A stretch of 32,225 nt of DNA from Anabaena catenula FACHB-362. GTDB lineage: Bacteria > Cyanobacteriota > Cyanobacteriia > Cyanobacteriales > Nostocaceae. The stretch lies in contig NZ_JACJTQ010000057.1 of NCBI RefSeq assembly GCF_014698735.1, positions 1-32,225 on the forward strand. Direction: 5' to 3'. This document shows, in pieces, positions 1 through 7,920 of this stretch. Position 1 is the first letter of the stretch, and every line of letters begins with the position of its first letter. A model generated the notes under the pieces. The model was given only the letters and a program-made list of their open reading frames with translations. It had not been told where the DNA came from and ran no database searches. A program made the translations under genes and the position numbers.

Positions 1-2
1 AT

Positions 3-146
3 TACTGTGGGTTTGATTGTGATAGAGATGTAAATGCTGCTCGTAACTTGAGTCAAGAAGCGGTCAGGTTGACCGTATTAGCCTGTGGACTAGATCGTGC
101 CGACACGAATAGGATGAAGCAGGAAGAAAAAGCTGGCTCTTGTTAG
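3..146 (+). CDS. tnpB: TnpB (IS200/IS605-type RNA-guided nuclease), 3' end only
   Basis: The reading frame is open from the left edge and ends at TAG 144-146, giving 47 C-terminal residues. It begins YCGFDCDRDVNAARNL, which matches the second half of the TnpB zinc ribbon followed by the conserved RuvC-III stretch (RDxNAAxNL, with the Asp as a catalytic residue). TnpB proteins of IS200/IS605 and IS607 elements are RNA-guided DNA nucleases that help keep the element in place. The N-terminal part lies outside the window, so activity cannot be judged. The terminal tail (GLDRADTNRMKQEEKAGSC) looks natural rather than truncated. The guide RNA of such elements normally overlaps the 3' end of tnpB and runs to the right end of the element, so it should lie about here. 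Confidence 0.85.
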   Translation, partial: YCGFDCDRDVNAARNLSQEAVRLTVLACGLDRADTNRMKQEEKAGSC

Positions 147-627
147 CATTAGTTAGCTTTTTTGTATCGGTTGGACAGTTATTGCTAAAGCGGTAGTGTA
201 GAGCGGCGTAGGCATAACCTCCGCTAACGCGCAGCGTCTCCGACAGGAGAAGGAAAGGAAAGAGGTTTTTAGAGAGTTATTAAAATCATTGTGGCAGATA
301 GATAGCCCAAAATCATGGCTTGTCTATGTTTCACCCTCTAAAATCCCAAATCCAAAATAGTATAAGTAAAATGAATTTGAAGCGCTTGGGAAACCTCTAG
401 CATCAGCTAACGTCAATGAGTGTAGGTTTTAGATTCTCAATTTGGGCTTGTGAATGCAAAATCTCAAAATTAGCCAGGTCAGACATAGAAGCGCCTAAAC
501 TCAAGAGTAAGGTTCTCTCACCAAAATTCTCGAAAAAAGAACGAGATATGGGTAAGATAAAGGAGCTATCTTTTCTGTATAGCAGATTGTTGAGAGCTTT
601 TTTGTCATACCCCTGGGAGATATTTTT
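147..627. other. Spacer between tnpB and psbI
   Basis: No convincing gene is seen in 481 bases. Just after tnpB is a T-run (about 157-163) that may belong to the right end or guide RNA of the insertion element. Positions 202-252 hold a Nostoc-type dispersed repeat. Around 338-360 there is a degenerate heptad string (AAATCCC, AAATCCA) of a kind also found before coxA. A 72-codon open frame at 416-634 has no recognisable domain and runs into the psbI start; I regard it as chance. The psbI promoter presumably lies in the last 200 bases, but I could not pick out a reliable one. Confidence 0.5.
202..252. repeat. Nostoc-type dispersed repeat
   Basis: The stretch contains GGCGTAGGCATAACC, then CCGCTAACGCGCAGCG, then TCTCCGACAGGAGAAGG. 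Its last part is a short inverted repeat (TCTCC, then GGAGA). Motifs of this form recur in spacers of Nostoc and Anabaena genomes; that statement is from memory and was not searched. Confidence 0.5.
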
Positions 628-744
628 ATGGTGACTTTAAAAATCGCTGTTTATATTGTTGTTGCATTCTTTGTCGGAATTTTTGTGTTTGGGTTTTTGT
701 CAAACGACCCTGCTCGTAACCCCGGACAGCGAGATTCAGAGTAA
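628..744 (+). CDS. psbI: Photosystem II reaction centre protein PsbI
   Basis: This 38-residue protein starts [20 protein letters not shown] and ends [13 protein letters not shown]. The pattern is that of PsbI: one thylakoid membrane helix (about residues 6-25), then the conserved GFLSNDPxRNP tail on the stromal side. PsbI is a low-molecular-mass subunit next to D1 and CP43 in photosystem II and supports dimer stability. The length equals the usual 35-38 aa. A GGGAG ribosome-binding site at 614-618 precedes the ATG by about nine bases, which fixes the start. It stands alone between a spacer and a probable terminator. The gene is short enough to be missed by length-filtered gene calling. Confidence 0.93.
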   Translation: MVTLKIAVYIVVAFFVGIFVFGFLSNDPARNPGQRDSE

Positions 745-876
745 CAACGCCACAAATCATCCACAGCAGCTGGAAGGTGGAAGACACTAAACGCCCAAAC
801 TCTGGCGACCAATTTGGAAAAATGATACAGTGTCATCCTCTTGGCGGCTTACTGCAAGTCAGCAGAAGGCGAAAGT

Positions 877-927
877 CGGAAGGCAAATGTGTAATTAATC
901 CTTCCGGCTTGATACCTGCCTTTTTGT
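877..927 (+). terminator. Probable terminator after psbI
   Basis: CGGAAGG (877-883) pairs with CCTTCCG (900-906). An alternative outer pairing, AGGCA (881-885) with TGCCT (918-922), runs directly into a T-run. This lies 130-180 bases after the psbI stop and just ahead of the 948 gene. The two pairings exclude each other, so terminator or attenuator are both possible. Confidence 0.4.
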
Positions 928-947
928 TAGCTTGATTGTCTTGAGAT

Positions 948-3599
948 ATGCTTCATCCAGTTTTGCCACCTGACTCACCCCCCATTATCGAATATTTAAA
1001 ACCTGCCACTTCTCCCGCTTCTGCTTCTGTGGTAGAGGAACAGACTGATGTGCAGCAACTGGCAACTCCAGGAAACTTGATTGAGACTTACAATGGACTG
1101 CCAAATTCCAACCGGGCTAATCAGGATAAATTAGTAGCTGCCAAATCTTTACCTTTAACCCCTGAACCAGAAAAATTCCCACCGGAGTTTTCCCCTCTTA
1201 GGGCTTCTAGGACTGCGGCGCTCTTAAGAAAATCATTGGCAGTTCCGGCTCCCCAAGTGGAAATTGCTGATCATAACAACACTTCATCTTTAAGAAAATC
1301 ATTGGCAGTTCCGGCTCCCCAAGTGAAAACTGCTGATCATAACAACACTTCATCTTTAAGAAAATCATTGGCAGTTCCGGCTCCCCAAGTGGAAATTGCT
1401 GATCATAACAACACTTCATCTGTGACATTGCCAAAAATTTCTGGTGAAGTTGTCAAGAGAAAAAATTTATTGTTGTCTCAGTCACCAGTTGTTATCAAAA
1501 CATCAAGTCCAGCAGAACAGCAAAATTCTGTGACTTTAGAGGCATCTGAGGGCAAAATTAATCTGGCAGGAGCTACTGGGGAAACTGCACAAAATTCTCT
1601 TCCAGTCCAAAATATTATTGAGTTTAAGCCTCGTAATCCCAATAACCAACCTTCAACTTCTACTACTGTAGAATTTCCCCCACCTCCAGCAACTGTTCCA
1701 GCAGATCCACAATTAGGGAATACTCCACAAGTAAGACAAAGAGTTGTAGAGGTAATCGCCGACCGTCAAGAATATGATGAGCAAAGGCGGATTGTTACCG
1801 CAGAAGGTAATGTTGTGGTGCGATTTGATGGGGCGGTTGTGGATGCTGATCGATTGCAAGTAAGTTTGGATAATTTAATTGCTGTAGGGGAAGGCAATGT
1901 GGCTTTAACCAGAGGCAATCAGGTACTCCGGGGACAACGTTTTACCTATAATTTTGTCCAAGATAGTGGAGATTTGGAAAATGGCAGTGGGGAAATTTAC
2001 GTTCCCACAACTCAAACAGATTTCGCTTTCCAACCAACCTCTCCCACTCTACCTACAGATATTACATCTGGGGGTGTACCCAGTCGTCCACCAAGCGATC
2101 GCATTCGCGCCAATCAGCCTGTTACTGGGATCAGTAGTCCTGGAGGAATTAATGTTACTATCGGTGGTCAAGCCGATGCCAGAAACATTGCATCACCGCA
2201 AACAGGTGGTATTGTCAAACGGTTAAGATTTGAAGCCCAACGCATTGACTTCTATCCACAGGGCTGGCAAGCTAACAATGTGCGGATTACTAATGATCCA
2301 TTTTCACCACCAGAATTAGAATTACGAGCGGATAAAGTGACGTTGACGCGAGAAGCACCTTTGGTAGACCGCATTACTACCCAGCGTCAGCGTTTAGTAT
2401 TTGACCAGAGTTTGACCTTACCTATTCCCATAGATAACCAAAAAATTGACCGTCGGGAACGCCAAGTTGAGCCATTTATAGTCTCTCCAGGATTTGATGG
2501 TACGAAACGAGGTGGTTTTTTTGTTGAGCGTAATTTTGCGGCAATAACTACTGATAAAACAAATTTGAGCTTTACACCGCAGTTTTTTGTGCAGAAAGCT
2601 TTTACAGACAATAGTAATGTTGCGGATTTGTTTGGTGTGAAGGCAAAACTGAATGCTGTTTTGAGTGCTAAAACTACAGTTGAAGGAAAGGGAGAATTAA
2701 CCAGTTTTGATTTCAACAAAGTAGAAGATAATCTACGGGGGAGTTTGCGGTTACGGCAGTCATTAGGTGAGGTGAATCCACATATATTGAGTCTGGAAAC
2801 CAGCTACCGCGATCGCCTTTACAATGGTACTCTCGGCTTTCAAACTGTTCAGAGTAGTATAGGTGGAGTGATTACTTCCCCGATTATTCCCTTGGGAAAA
2901 AGTGGGATTAATCTCAGCTATCAAGGAGGCGCTCAGTATATTGATGCTAATACTGACCGCCAAGACTTACTTGAGCCACAACGTAAGAATGATCGCATTT
3001 CTCTTGGTCGCTTACAAGGTAGCGTGGCTCTCAGTACTGGCTTCTTACTCTGGCAAGGAAAACCATTACCAGCCACTCCCGCTGAGGGATTAAAATATAC
3101 ACCCAATCCTTTAGTACCTTACTTGCAAGCGATCGCAGGTGTTACAGGTACTACAAGTTATTACACAAGTGGCGATAATCAAAGCACCGTGATTGGGACA
3201 ATAGGCTTAGTTGGACAAGTTGGTAATTTTTCTCAACCTTTCTTAGACTACACAGCCTTTAATGTTAGTTACTCCCAAGGTCTCAACAGTGGATTATCAC
3301 CCTTCTTGTTTGACCGTTCAGTTGACAACAAAGTTCTCAGTGCTGGTATTTCACAGCAGCTATATGGGCCATTACGCTTAGGATTTCAAACCTCTGTAAA
3401 CCTGGATACAGGCAGAGAAAGTAGTACAGATTACCTTTTAGAATATAGTCGCCGCACCTATGGTATTACCTTACGTTACAATCCAGTGCTGGAATTAGGT
3501 GGCTTTACCATCCGCATTAGTGACTTTAACTGGAGTGGTGGTACTGATCCCTTTTCTGAGGTTAAGCCAGTTGTGGGTGGAGTCAGTCAGGATAGGTAG
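948..3599 (+). CDS. LptD/OstA-like outer-membrane protein (DUF3769)
   Basis: This 883-aa protein has three parts. Residues 1 to about 255 are a Pro/Ser/Thr-rich, low-complexity region containing three 22-aa repeats. Residues about 260-350 resemble an OstA/LptA-like beta-jellyroll (VVEVIADRQEYDEQRRIVTAEGNV follows the usual pattern of ADxxxYD followed by AxGNV). The rest, to the C-terminus, has alternating beta-strand character typical of an outer-membrane barrel and matches my memory of the cyanobacterial DUF3769 family. Such proteins are regarded as the cyanobacterial counterpart of LptD, which inserts lipopolysaccharide into the outer leaflet. An in-frame TGA at 942-944 rules out a longer N-terminus, yet no classical signal peptide is visible. 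HIP1 octamers lie within the gene. The family is fairly sure, the exact role less so. Confidence 0.8.
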   Translation: MLHPVLPPDSPPIIEYLKPATSPASASVVEEQTDVQQLATPGNLIETYNGLPNSNRANQDKLVAAKSLPLTPEPEKFPPEFSPLRASRTAALLRKSLAVPAPQVEIADHNNTSSLRKSLAVPAPQVKTADHNNTSSLRKSLAVPAPQVEIADHNNTSSVTLPKISGEVVKRKNLLLSQSPVVIKTSSPAEQQNSVTLEASEGKINLAGATGETAQNSLPVQNIIEFKPRNPNNQPSTSTTVEFPPPPATVPADPQLGNTPQVRQRVVEVIADRQEYDEQRRIVTAEGNVVVRFDGAVVDADRLQVSLDNLIAVGEGNVALTRGNQVLRGQRFTYNFVQDSGDLENGSGEIYVPTTQTDFAFQPTSPTLPTDITSGGVPSRPPSDRIRANQPVTGISSPGGINVTIGGQADARNIASPQTGGIVKRLRFEAQRIDFYPQGWQANNVRITNDPFSPPELELRADKVTLTREAPLVDRITTQRQRLVFDQSLTLPIPIDNQKIDRRERQVEPFIVSPGFDGTKRGGFFVERNFAAITTDKTNLSFTPQFFVQKAFTDNSNVADLFGVKAKLNAVLSAKTTVEGKGELTSFDFNKVEDNLRGSLRLRQSLGEVNPHILSLETSYRDRLYNGTLGFQTVQSSIGGVITSPIIPLGKSGINLSYQGGAQYIDANTDRQDLLEPQRKNDRISLGRLQGSVALSTGFLLWQGKPLPATPAEGLKYTPNPLVPYLQAIAGVTGTTSYYTSGDNQSTVIGTIGLVGQVGNFSQPFLDYTAFNVSYSQGLNSGLSPFLFDRSVDNKVLSAGISQQLYGPLRLGFQTSVNLDTGRESSTDYLLEYSRRTYGITLRYNPVLELGGFTIRISDFNWSGGTDPFSEVKPVVGGVSQDR
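1224..1421 (+). repeat. Three tandem 66-bp repeats inside the LptD-like gene
   Basis: The units are 1224-1289, 1290-1355 and 1356-1421. They encode a 22-aa unit beginning LRKSLAVPAPQV (residues 93-158). Units 1 and 3 are identical; unit 2 differs at two bases, changing EI to KT. The reading frame is preserved and the repeat lies in the disordered N-terminal region. The opposite strand also has an open frame through the repeat, which is a by-product of the repetition. Confidence 0.97.
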
Positions 3600-3629
3600 G
3601 CTGGCGTAAATATTTGTCGTTAGGATAAG

Positions 3630-3663
3630 GCAGGGGGCAGGGTGCAGGGTGCAGGGTGCAGGG
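3630..3663. repeat. Heptameric short tandem repeat (GCAGGGT)n
   Basis: One variant unit GCAGGGG is followed by three GCAGGGT units and a six-base partial unit. This is the STRR type of heptamer array known from heterocystous cyanobacteria. It lies in the 129-base spacer between the convergent LptD-like gene and the receiver-kinase gene. Confidence 0.85.
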
Positions 3664-3728
3664 AGAAAGAAAGTTTTAGCCTAGTTTATATCTCTTTACA
3701 TAGTTTAGTTTTTTTTGCGCCAATCTAC

Positions 3729-5234
3729 TCAACTAATTGATAACTGATTTAACGGTAAGGTAACAGTAAATAAAGTCCCAACACCAACTTGGCTGCTAAT
3801 CTCAATTTTACCCTTGTGAGCATCAACACACCTTTTAACAATTACTAAACCTAGTCCATTGCCTTGAATTGATTGGACATTTGAAGCTCGATAAAAAGAA
3901 TCAAAAATTTTCTCTTGGTCAGTTTCAGGAATGCCAATGCCTTGATCTTGAACATGGAAAATTGCTGTGCCTGTCAATAAATTACAGGTCAAACTAAACT
4001 GAATCTTAGCATTTTTGTGAGAATATTTAGCTGCATTAGAAAGTAAATTTATGAACAAGTAATGTAAAAGTACTCCATCCATAACAGCATCAGTTTTATC
4101 GCTGTGACAAGTAAAGATGATTTCCGGGCAGCTAGATTCAAGAGTAGAAAATTCTTCTATTAAGTCTCGACAAAATTTCTCTAAATTAATGGTGGTTGGA
4201 TTATATATCAGTTTGTCTGCCTCAGCCTTACCCATGAAAAGTACATCTTCCATAAGTTTTTCCATGCTTTGCACAGCACCATAAATTCTGGTTAAATAAG
4301 TTTTTCTTTTGGTTTCTGTTAAATTATTGCCTTGAAGTTCGATAAGTTCCACTGCTGTTTGAATTACAGTCAAGGGATTACGAAACTCATGGGAAACAGT
4401 TGATATAAATAGAGACTTGAGGCGGTTCAGTTCTTGCTCTTTTTTCAAGGCTTGCTCTAAGTATTCTTTTTGACGACGTTCACTCAGATCCCAGAACACA
4501 ACCACTGCACCAGTGATCTCATTAGGTCCCCGTCTCAATGGTGAAGCACTATCGCCAATAGGTACTTTTTTTCCGTATTTGGTAATTAAAGAGGTAAATT
4601 CTCCCAAATAAACAACCTGTTGCTCCCGCAGTACTGTGAATACAGGGTTTTCTATAATTTCCTCTGTAAGTTCATCAATAAGATGTAGTATATCTGATAC
4701 ATTTGTTCCCAACGCTTCTTCTTGCTGCCAGCAAGTCAACTTCTGAGCAGACGGATTCATAAATGTGACAATGCCCTGGCTATTGGTAGCAATTACGGCA
4801 TCACTCATGGAGTTTAACAAGGTTGCCAACTGATCTCGATTTTCCCGCAGTTCACGTTCTAATTTATGTTGTGACAAAGCTATCTCAATCGATATACGTA
4901 AATCTTGGATAGTAAATGGCTTGACAACATAACCGAAAGGTTGAGTGATTTTGGCACGTTCTAAAGTATGGTCATCACCATAGGCAGTCAGAAAAATTAC
5001 AGGTATATCAAACTGGTCACGAATATCACCAGCAGCAGTAATCCCGTCCATTTCGCCTTTCAGAATAATATCCATTAAAACTAGTTCTGGTTGAGTTTCT
5101 AATGCCTTAGCAATAGCAGCTTTTCCAGAAGAAGCCGTACCTGTAACAATGTACCCTAATTGATGTAATTGACTAGCAATAGTTCTAGCCACAATTATTT
5201 CATCTTCAACCACTAAAATTTTAGCTTGCCTCAT
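3729..5234 (-). CDS. Hybrid sensor histidine kinase (receiver-PAS-HisKA-HATPase)
   Basis: This 501-aa protein has no membrane segment. Residues 4-122 form a receiver domain with acidic pair E10/D11, phospho-acceptor D55 (LVLMD), T83 and K105. Residues about 132-250 are a PAS domain (LLNSMSDAVIATNSQGIVTFMNPSA). Residues 270-340 are HisKA with H282 in SHEFRNPL. Residues about 388-496 are the ATPase, with N400 (NLLSNAAKYS), DQGIGIP (430-436) and GNGLGL (458-463). A receiver at the N-terminus means the protein can take a phosphoryl group and then modulate its own kinase core. It starts 17 bases after the stop of the sensor kinase encoded just upstream on the same strand, so the two are almost certainly co-transcribed, and that kinase is the likeliest phosphodonor (inference). 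The output partner is not in the window. Confidence 0.93.
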   Translation of the reverse strand: MRQAKILVVEDEIIVARTIASQLHQLGYIVTGTASSGKAAIAKALETQPELVLMDIILKGEMDGITAAGDIRDQFDIPVIFLTAYGDDHTLERAKITQPFGYVVKPFTIQDLRISIEIALSQHKLERELRENRDQLATLLNSMSDAVIATNSQGIVTFMNPSAQKLTCWQQEEALGTNVSDILHLIDELTEEIIENPVFTVLREQQVVYLGEFTSLITKYGKKVPIGDSASPLRRGPNEITGAVVVFWDLSERRQKEYLEQALKKEQELNRLKSLFISTVSHEFRNPLTVIQTAVELIELQGNNLTETKRKTYLTRIYGAVQSMEKLMEDVLFMGKAEADKLIYNPTTINLEKFCRDLIEEFSTLESSCPEIIFTCHSDKTDAVMDGVLLHYLFINLLSNAAKYSHKNAKIQFSLTCNLLTGTAIFHVQDQGIGIPETDQEKIFDSFYRASNVQSIQGNGLGLVIVKRCVDAHKGKIEISSQVGVGTLFTVTLPLNQLSIS

Positions 5235-5251
5235 TTGCTATGGAATTTTGC

Positions 5252-7672
5252 TCATGTTAACTGCGGAAATTGAATGTAGAATAATGTTCCCTGGTTGCGT
5301 TCTACAGTAATCTTACCTTCTAATTGTTCTGTAACCAAGTCATATACTAACGAAAGACCCAAGGAATTAGTATTTTTCCAATCTAAACCTTCTGGCAAAC
5401 CTATGCCATTATCTTGAACAACCAGTTCAATATTATTATAAAGTTTATGCAGTTTAATGATGATTAAACCCTGCTGTTGATTAGGGAATGCGTGCTTGAT
5501 AGCATTGGAAATTAACTCATTAACAACCAAGCCGCATGCAATTGCTTCATCAACATTTAATTTAACCGAATCTATCTGAGTTTTAAGAATAACCTTATTG
5601 GGTAATATTTGATAAGAAATCAGCAGACTAGATGTTAAATTATTGATATATTCAGCAATATCAAGTTGTCCAATATTAGGAGAAGTATATAGATTTTTGT
5701 GAATCAGAGATATTGACTCAATGCGATTTTGGCTTTCTCGGAGTGCTTTGATAACTTCGGTATCTTTAGTTGTGTGAGATTGAAGTTGCAGGAGACTAGA
5801 AACAATTTGCAAATTATTTTTAACTCGATGATGAACTTCCTTGAGCAGAACTTCTTTTTCAGCCAAAGCACTTCTTAACTGAACTTCTGCTTTTTGTCTT
5901 TGCTCAATTTCAATTTGAGCTTGTTGAAAAATACTAGATTGTTGAATAGCGATGGCTATTTGTACTGTCAGTTGATCAAGCAAATCTAATTGATTTTCTT
6001 CCCATTCACGGGGTGCAGAACATTGGTGAGCAATGAGTAAACCCCAAAGACCAGAACCTGAATTTTCCCCACTTGATTCTAGTAAAATCGGGACAACTAA
6101 GTTAGCTTTGACTTCAAACTGTGCTAATAAATTAAGATGACAATCACTAAGTCCAGCAGTGTAAATATTACTTATCGCCCGTTTCCGTCCTTGGTGATAT
6201 TGTAACCCTGCACCTGATTGAAAACATAAATCTTCAACTTCTATTCCTAAAGAAACCGTCCATCCAGCAACTACAGATTCAGCGACAATTGTACCACTCA
6301 TATCTGGAGCAAACTGATAAACTACGACACGATCAACCTGCAACAAGTCTCGTACTTCTTTAACAGTTGCATTTAAAATATCTTGAAGATTAAGAGATTG
6401 ACGAATGCGTTGAGCAATAGTTCGCATTAATTGCTCCCGTTCAGCTTGAGCCTTGAGTGCCTGCTCAGTTTGCTTACGTGCTGTAATATCTTGACCAATA
6501 CCGAGAGTTTGACCTTTAGGAAGCCTGACATTAGTCCAAGATGTATCTAGTATCCGACCATCGCGGAGATGATTTCTAAAGTCGCTCCAAACTGCTTGTG
6601 CAGACTGTATAAAATCAATTACTGACTGACGATATTCAGGATTAGGATATAACTCTGCAAAAACATTATAAGTTTGGAAATCTTGCAAATTCCAACCTAA
6701 AGTCTGCTCTAAATTTTGGTTTACCCACAGAATTTTACCATTGGTATCGTTCAGTGCAATCATCAAAGGAATATTCTGGAATATAGATTGTAAAAACTCA
6801 TTTTGCTCTCGAAGTTGAGTTTCAGTGTGTTTGCGTTTAGTAATATCATAAAATACTATCAATATCACAATATCTTGGTTAAAGCTTAAATATTGTAGGG
6901 AAGTAATAGCCCAAATAAAAGAACCATCTTTTCTTTTAAAAAGAATTTCCTGTCCATGCAAATAGCCATTGCTAGATAGAGTTTCTATGAGTGAATTTAA
7001 TTCAGATATTTCATTATATAAATCTGCAATTTTGGTATTACATAATTCCTCGTCAGAAAGCTGGAATGTTTGCATTAACTCTGAGTTAGCATACAAAATC
7101 AACCCATCAGATACGCGGAAAATCATTAAGGGAATGGGAATGGCTTGTGTAAGATCTCTGATTCTGCTATTGTCAGATTTTTTCTTAAAATTTAACTCTA
7201 TATTGAGAAGTACTTGTTTGCTGACATATTTTAAAGCTGTTTGTTCCTTAACACTCAAGTTACGAGGAACAAAATCCATGACACATAAACAGCCTAAAGC
7301 CACGCCACTAGAATTAATCAGGGGAACTCCTGCATAAAAACGTAAATAGGGGTCTGAGGTGACTAAAGGATTAGTAGAAAATCTTCCCTCCTGTAATGTA
7401 TCGGGGATAATCAAGATGTCATTTTGGAGAATGGTATAACTACCAAAACCAACATTTCTCGGAACTTCTGATATAGTTAGACCAACTTTTGATTTAAACC
7501 ATTCCCGTTCAGCATCAACTAAACTAATCCAAGCAATAGGTGTTTCGCATAAATCGGCAGCTAGTTGGACTAAATCATCAAAAATTTCTTCAGATTCTGT
7601 ATCGAGAATTTGATATTCATATAGTACTTTTAATCGATGGTATTCATTTTCAGGTAATTGTATTTTATTCAT
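5252..7672 (-). CDS. Multi-sensor histidine kinase with bilin-type GAF (GAF-PAS-PAS-GAF-HisKA_2-HATPase)
   Basis: This 806-aa soluble kinase has an N-terminal GAF (about 15-165), two PAS domains (about 170-280 and 290-400), a second GAF (about 425-580), a short coiled coil, and a HisKA_2/HWE-type core. The phospho-accepting His is in EVHHRVKNNLQ (H614/H615). The ATPase part shows NELISNAIKHAFP (718-730) and DNGIGLP (754-760). The second GAF has the cyanobacteriochrome-like block AISNIYTAGLSDCH (499-512), then VKANLVVPIL (521-530) and WGLLIAHQCSAPREW (543-557). The C511-H512 pair stands where cyanobacteriochromes attach their bilin, so light sensing is plausible but unproven. The first gene of a two-gene operon, it shares a 248-base divergent spacer with the phosphatase gene. 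Confidence 0.92.
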   Translation of the reverse strand: MNKIQLPENEYHRLKVLYEYQILDTESEEIFDDLVQLAADLCETPIAWISLVDAEREWFKSKVGLTISEVPRNVGFGSYTILQNDILIIPDTLQEGRFSTNPLVTSDPYLRFYAGVPLINSSGVALGCLCVMDFVPRNLSVKEQTALKYVSKQVLLNIELNFKKKSDNSRIRDLTQAIPIPLMIFRVSDGLILYANSELMQTFQLSDEELCNTKIADLYNEISELNSLIETLSSNGYLHGQEILFKRKDGSFIWAITSLQYLSFNQDIVILIVFYDITKRKHTETQLREQNEFLQSIFQNIPLMIALNDTNGKILWVNQNLEQTLGWNLQDFQTYNVFAELYPNPEYRQSVIDFIQSAQAVWSDFRNHLRDGRILDTSWTNVRLPKGQTLGIGQDITARKQTEQALKAQAEREQLMRTIAQRIRQSLNLQDILNATVKEVRDLLQVDRVVVYQFAPDMSGTIVAESVVAGWTVSLGIEVEDLCFQSGAGLQYHQGRKRAISNIYTAGLSDCHLNLLAQFEVKANLVVPILLESSGENSGSGLWGLLIAHQCSAPREWEENQLDLLDQLTVQIAIAIQQSSIFQQAQIEIEQRQKAEVQLRSALAEKEVLLKEVHHRVKNNLQIVSSLLQLQSHTTKDTEVIKALRESQNRIESISLIHKNLYTSPNIGQLDIAEYINNLTSSLLISYQILPNKVILKTQIDSVKLNVDEAIACGLVVNELISNAIKHAFPNQQQGLIIIKLHKLYNNIELVVQDNGIGLPEGLDWKNTNSLGLSLVYDLVTEQLEGKITVERNQGTLFYIQFPQLT

Positions 7673-7844
7673 TTTCTATAAATAGGATTTGGTAACAAAG
7701 TTCTAAAAAAATAGTTAATATCTTGTAAAAACCTGATAGTTGGAGTTATTATCTCGCTATATTTTTATATGGAAACTTGGTTTTTCGGTAAACTTGATGA
7801 CTTTCCAAACATCCTCTGAAAGTGAAACAAAAATTTGTATTAAA

Positions 7845-7861
7845 GAATATACGATATATTC
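7845..7861. promoter_or_regulatory. Inverted repeat in the divergent kinase/phoD spacer
   Basis: GAATATA (7845-7851) and TATATTC (7855-7861) are perfect inverted arms around CGA. It lies about 60 bases before the phosphatase start and about 170 bases before the kinase start. A dimeric regulator site is possible. I did not see a convincing cyanobacterial Pho box (tandem TTAA-containing octamers) in this spacer. Confidence 0.3.
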
Positions 7862-7920
7862 TCCGCAATTTTTACCCGTTCTCACATAATTTGTAACACA
7901 TTGTTAAATATCAATAACTA

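Noticed and set aside
416-634. 72-codon plus-strand open frame before psbI
   Set aside because: No recognisable domain, no ribosome-binding site, composition unlike the real genes, and it overlaps the psbI start.
651-836. Minus-strand open frame over psbI
   Set aside because: It is antisense to the well-supported psbI gene and has no family features.
1207-1434. Minus-strand open frame across the 66-bp repeats
   Set aside because: The frame stays open only because the same 66 bases are repeated; the plus-strand gene explains the sequence.
7673-7920. Pho box upstream of phoD
   Set aside because: I found no tandem TTAA-containing octamers with proper spacing; only an unrelated inverted repeat.
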